In this document: piece by piece, positions 6,768-8,069 of the stretch
Position numbering within the stretch: the first letter of the stretch is position 1
How the letters are laid out: every line of letters starts with the position of its first letter
Assembly: GCA_003454335.1 (NCBI GenBank)
Contig: DMKK01000279.1
Coordinates: forward strand, 1-8,069
Source of the DNA: Gammaproteobacteria bacterium
Lineage (GTDB): Bacteria; Pseudomonadota; Gammaproteobacteria; UBA9214
Length of the DNA stretch: 8,069 bases
Direction of reading: 5' to 3'
Notes under the pieces: model-generated
What the model was told of the DNA's origin: nothing
Seen by the model: only the letters and a program-made list of their open reading frames with translations
The model's database searches: none
Translations under genes and position numbers: made by a program

Positions 6768-6847
6768 TTTATTAATTAAAAGCATGATGCGTGATGCCGG
6801 TGCCCAAGAGGCGAGGGCAAACCCGTGCGTATGGCTAACTGGCGTGC

Positions 6848-6863
6848 TGGCATGCTCCTTGCT
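6848..6863 (+). promoter_or_regulatory. Sigma-54 (RpoN) promoter of narK
   Basis: TGGCATGCTCCTTGCT matches TGGCACG-N4-TTGCW at 11 of 12 specified bases, missing only the C at the sixth position. GG (6849-6850) and GC (6861-6862) are separated by exactly 10 bases. The predicted start near 6874 leaves a leader of about 52 bases before the narK start codon. This is the best sigma-54 match in the window. Confidence 0.8.
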
Positions 6864-6913
6864 CTGGTAGACAGGAAGCGATCAGGTGCAGCCAACGAAG
6901 GCGGCACAACTAC

Positions 6914-6920
6914 AAGGGAG
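6914..6920 (+). promoter_or_regulatory. Ribosome binding site of narK
   Basis: AAGGGAG lies five bases before ATG 6926 and fixes this as the start. The ORF reads from there directly into conserved NarK sequence. Confidence 0.75.
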
Positions 6921-6925
6921 TCATC

Positions 6926-8069
6926 ATGTCAGATTCAAAACTTAACCTGCTGTCTTTTTCTGGAAAGACGCGCATCCTGCACCTTAGCTGGTTTGCTTTT
7001 TTCCTGACCTTCGTCATGTGGTTCAGTCATGCACCGCTGATGGCATCCATTCGCGAGGCGTTTGAGCTCACTGACCAGCAGGTCAAGATGCTGCTGATCC
7101 TGAATGTGGCACTGACCATACCCGCGCGTATCATTATCGGGATGCTGGTAGATGCCTTCGGGCCGCGGCGTGTTTATTCCATTCTGTTGTTCGTCTCCAG
7201 CTTCCTGTGTTTCGGTTTTGCGTTCGCCGACACTTTCGAGCGCCTCGCCATGATGCGTTTTCTGATGGGTTTTGCCGGTGCCGGGTTTGTGATCGGGATT
7301 CGCATGATCAGTGAATGGTTCCCGGCACGGCAGGTTGGCGTCGCCGAGGGTATCTATGGTGGCTGGGGTAATTTCGGTTCCGCGGCGGCAGCGCTGAGCC
7401 TGCCGACGATTGCACTCATGTTTGGTGGCGAGGATGGCTGGCGCTATGCCGTCGCCCTGACCGGTGTGCTGGCACTGATATATTCGGTGGTGTATTTCTT
7501 TACGGTATCCGATACTCCCAAGGGATCGACTTACTTCAAGCCGAAGAAGAACGGCGCCATGGAAGTGACCAGCAAGGGCGATTTCTTCCTCTACCTGATC
7601 ATGAATATACCGCTCTACGCCGCACTGGCCGTACTCAACTGGAAACTCGGCCCGGCCAATCTGGGTATGCTGAGCGTTGCAGCCACCAGCATGATCTATG
7701 CGGTGCTGGCAGGTCTCTATATCTTCCAGGCCATTCGTATTTACCAGATCAACGGCCATGTCTTCAGGGAGGAGGTTCCCGAGATTGACCGCTACAAGTT
7801 CAAGCAGGTCGCTGTGCTGGACCTGGCCTACATGGTGACCTTTGGTTCGGAACTGGCGGTGGTCTCCATGTTGCCGTTGTTCTTCAAGGATACCTTCGAC
7901 CTGTCCCTGGTTGCTGCGGGCATGCTGGCTTCCGGTTATGCGTTCATGAACCTGGTGGCCAGACCCAGCGGCGGATTGTTCAGTGACCGTTTTGGCCGGA
8001 AGAAGACCATGATGATCCTGCTGGTCGGATTGACGACAGGTTATTTATTGATGAGTCTTATTGATTCCA
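6926..8069 (+). CDS. narK: NarK-type nitrate/nitrite transporter (3' truncated)
   Basis: An inner-membrane transporter of the nitrate/nitrite porter (NNP) branch of the major facilitator superfamily. 381 residues are visible and the end is outside the window. TM2 runs into the MFS loop motif GMLVDAFGPRR (72-82), with R68 in TM2. Residues ~114-155 are the nitrate signature region, including GIRMISEWF (124-132) and GGWGNFGSAA (145-154). TM8 carries ARPSGG (R346) followed by DRFGRKK. R68 and R346 probably correspond to the paired substrate-binding arginines of E. coli NarK. The region between TM6 and TM7 is long and has two additional hydrophobic segments (~219-240 and ~246-270), then a charged loop before TM7 (MVTFGSELAVVSMLP). 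The partial ORF is uninterrupted. A sigma-54 promoter and an NtrC-type site upstream suggest induction under nitrogen limitation, hence an assimilatory role, though NarK proteins also serve respiration. Family certain; direction (nitrate uptake, nitrate/nitrite exchange) not decidable here. Confidence 0.92.
   Translation, partial: MSDSKLNLLSFSGKTRILHLSWFAFFLTFVMWFSHAPLMASIREAFELTDQQVKMLLILNVALTIPARIIIGMLVDAFGPRRVYSILLFVSSFLCFGFAFADTFERLAMMRFLMGFAGAGFVIGIRMISEWFPARQVGVAEGIYGGWGNFGSAAAALSLPTIALMFGGEDGWRYAVALTGVLALIYSVVYFFTVSDTPKGSTYFKPKKNGAMEVTSKGDFFLYLIMNIPLYAALAVLNWKLGPANLGMLSVAATSMIYAVLAGLYIFQAIRIYQINGHVFREEVPEIDRYKFKQVAVLDLAYMVTFGSELAVVSMLPLFFKDTFDLSLVAAGMLASGYAFMNLVARPSGGLFSDRFGRKKTMMILLVGLTTGYLLMSLIDS

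Larger units (their letters stand above)
6547..6925. other. Gene-free stretch between sthA and narK
   Basis: No protein gene is supported. The first part has a loose hairpin around 6582-6600 with G-U pairs and no T-run, and a palindrome CCGGTACCGG (6709-6718). An NtrC-type site lies at 6633-6649. An AT-rich block at 6745-6783 (including ATTAATTAAA) contains an IHF-like site. The sigma-54 promoter and ribosome site of narK complete the stretch. Confidence 0.7.

Noticed and set aside
6547..6925. Possible FNR or NarL sites before narK
   Set aside because: No TTGAT-N4-ATCAA dyad is present, and the loose TACC-type heptamers are too short and isolated to support NarL binding.
6935..7759. A 274-codon minus-strand ORF opposite narK
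   Set aside because: Its product is polar, His/Gln-rich and unlike any family I know, while the + strand here encodes clear NarK motifs. It is a shadow of GC-biased coding.

Overview
The window looks like a chromosomal segment of a gammaproteobacterium, possibly a Chromatiales-like or sulfur-oxidiser-like lineage. That placement is inferred from the protein families, the mixed GC content and the gene style, not from a marker gene. All five recognised protein-coding genes lie on the + strand. I see no rRNA, tRNA, CRISPR array, transposase, integrase or phage gene.

Positions 1-2265 hold the end of a Bat (aerotolerance-type) operon: the acidic, repetitive C-terminus of a BatB/BatC-like VWA-TPR protein, then a complete BatD-like membrane protein. 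A gene-free stretch of about 550 bases (2266-2822) follows. It carries a well-formed sigma-54 promoter (GG/GC at the -24/-12 spacing) with NtrC-type enhancer sites 100-160 bases upstream. It leads into a complete type III glutamine synthetase gene (glnN type, 2823-4997).

Positions 4998-5148 contain a long palindromic repeat flanked by direct repeats, then a complete soluble pyridine nucleotide transhydrogenase gene (sthA, 5149-6546). A second gene-free stretch (6547-6925) has another very good sigma-54 promoter, a remote NtrC-type site and an AT-rich, IHF-like site between them. It precedes a NarK-type nitrate/nitrite transporter gene that runs off the right edge (6926-8069).

The unifying theme of the right-hand 5.5 kb is nitrogen. 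Import of nitrate/nitrite (NarK) and ammonium incorporation (GSIII) appear to sit under the same NtrC/sigma-54 control, with the transhydrogenase, which balances NADPH and NADH, between them. This is mostly known biology. The less ordinary points are the use of a type III glutamine synthetase under a classical enterobacterial-style glnA promoter architecture, a sigma-54-controlled narK-type gene whose product has two extra hydrophobic segments, and the repeat after glnN. I found no convincing entirely new system.
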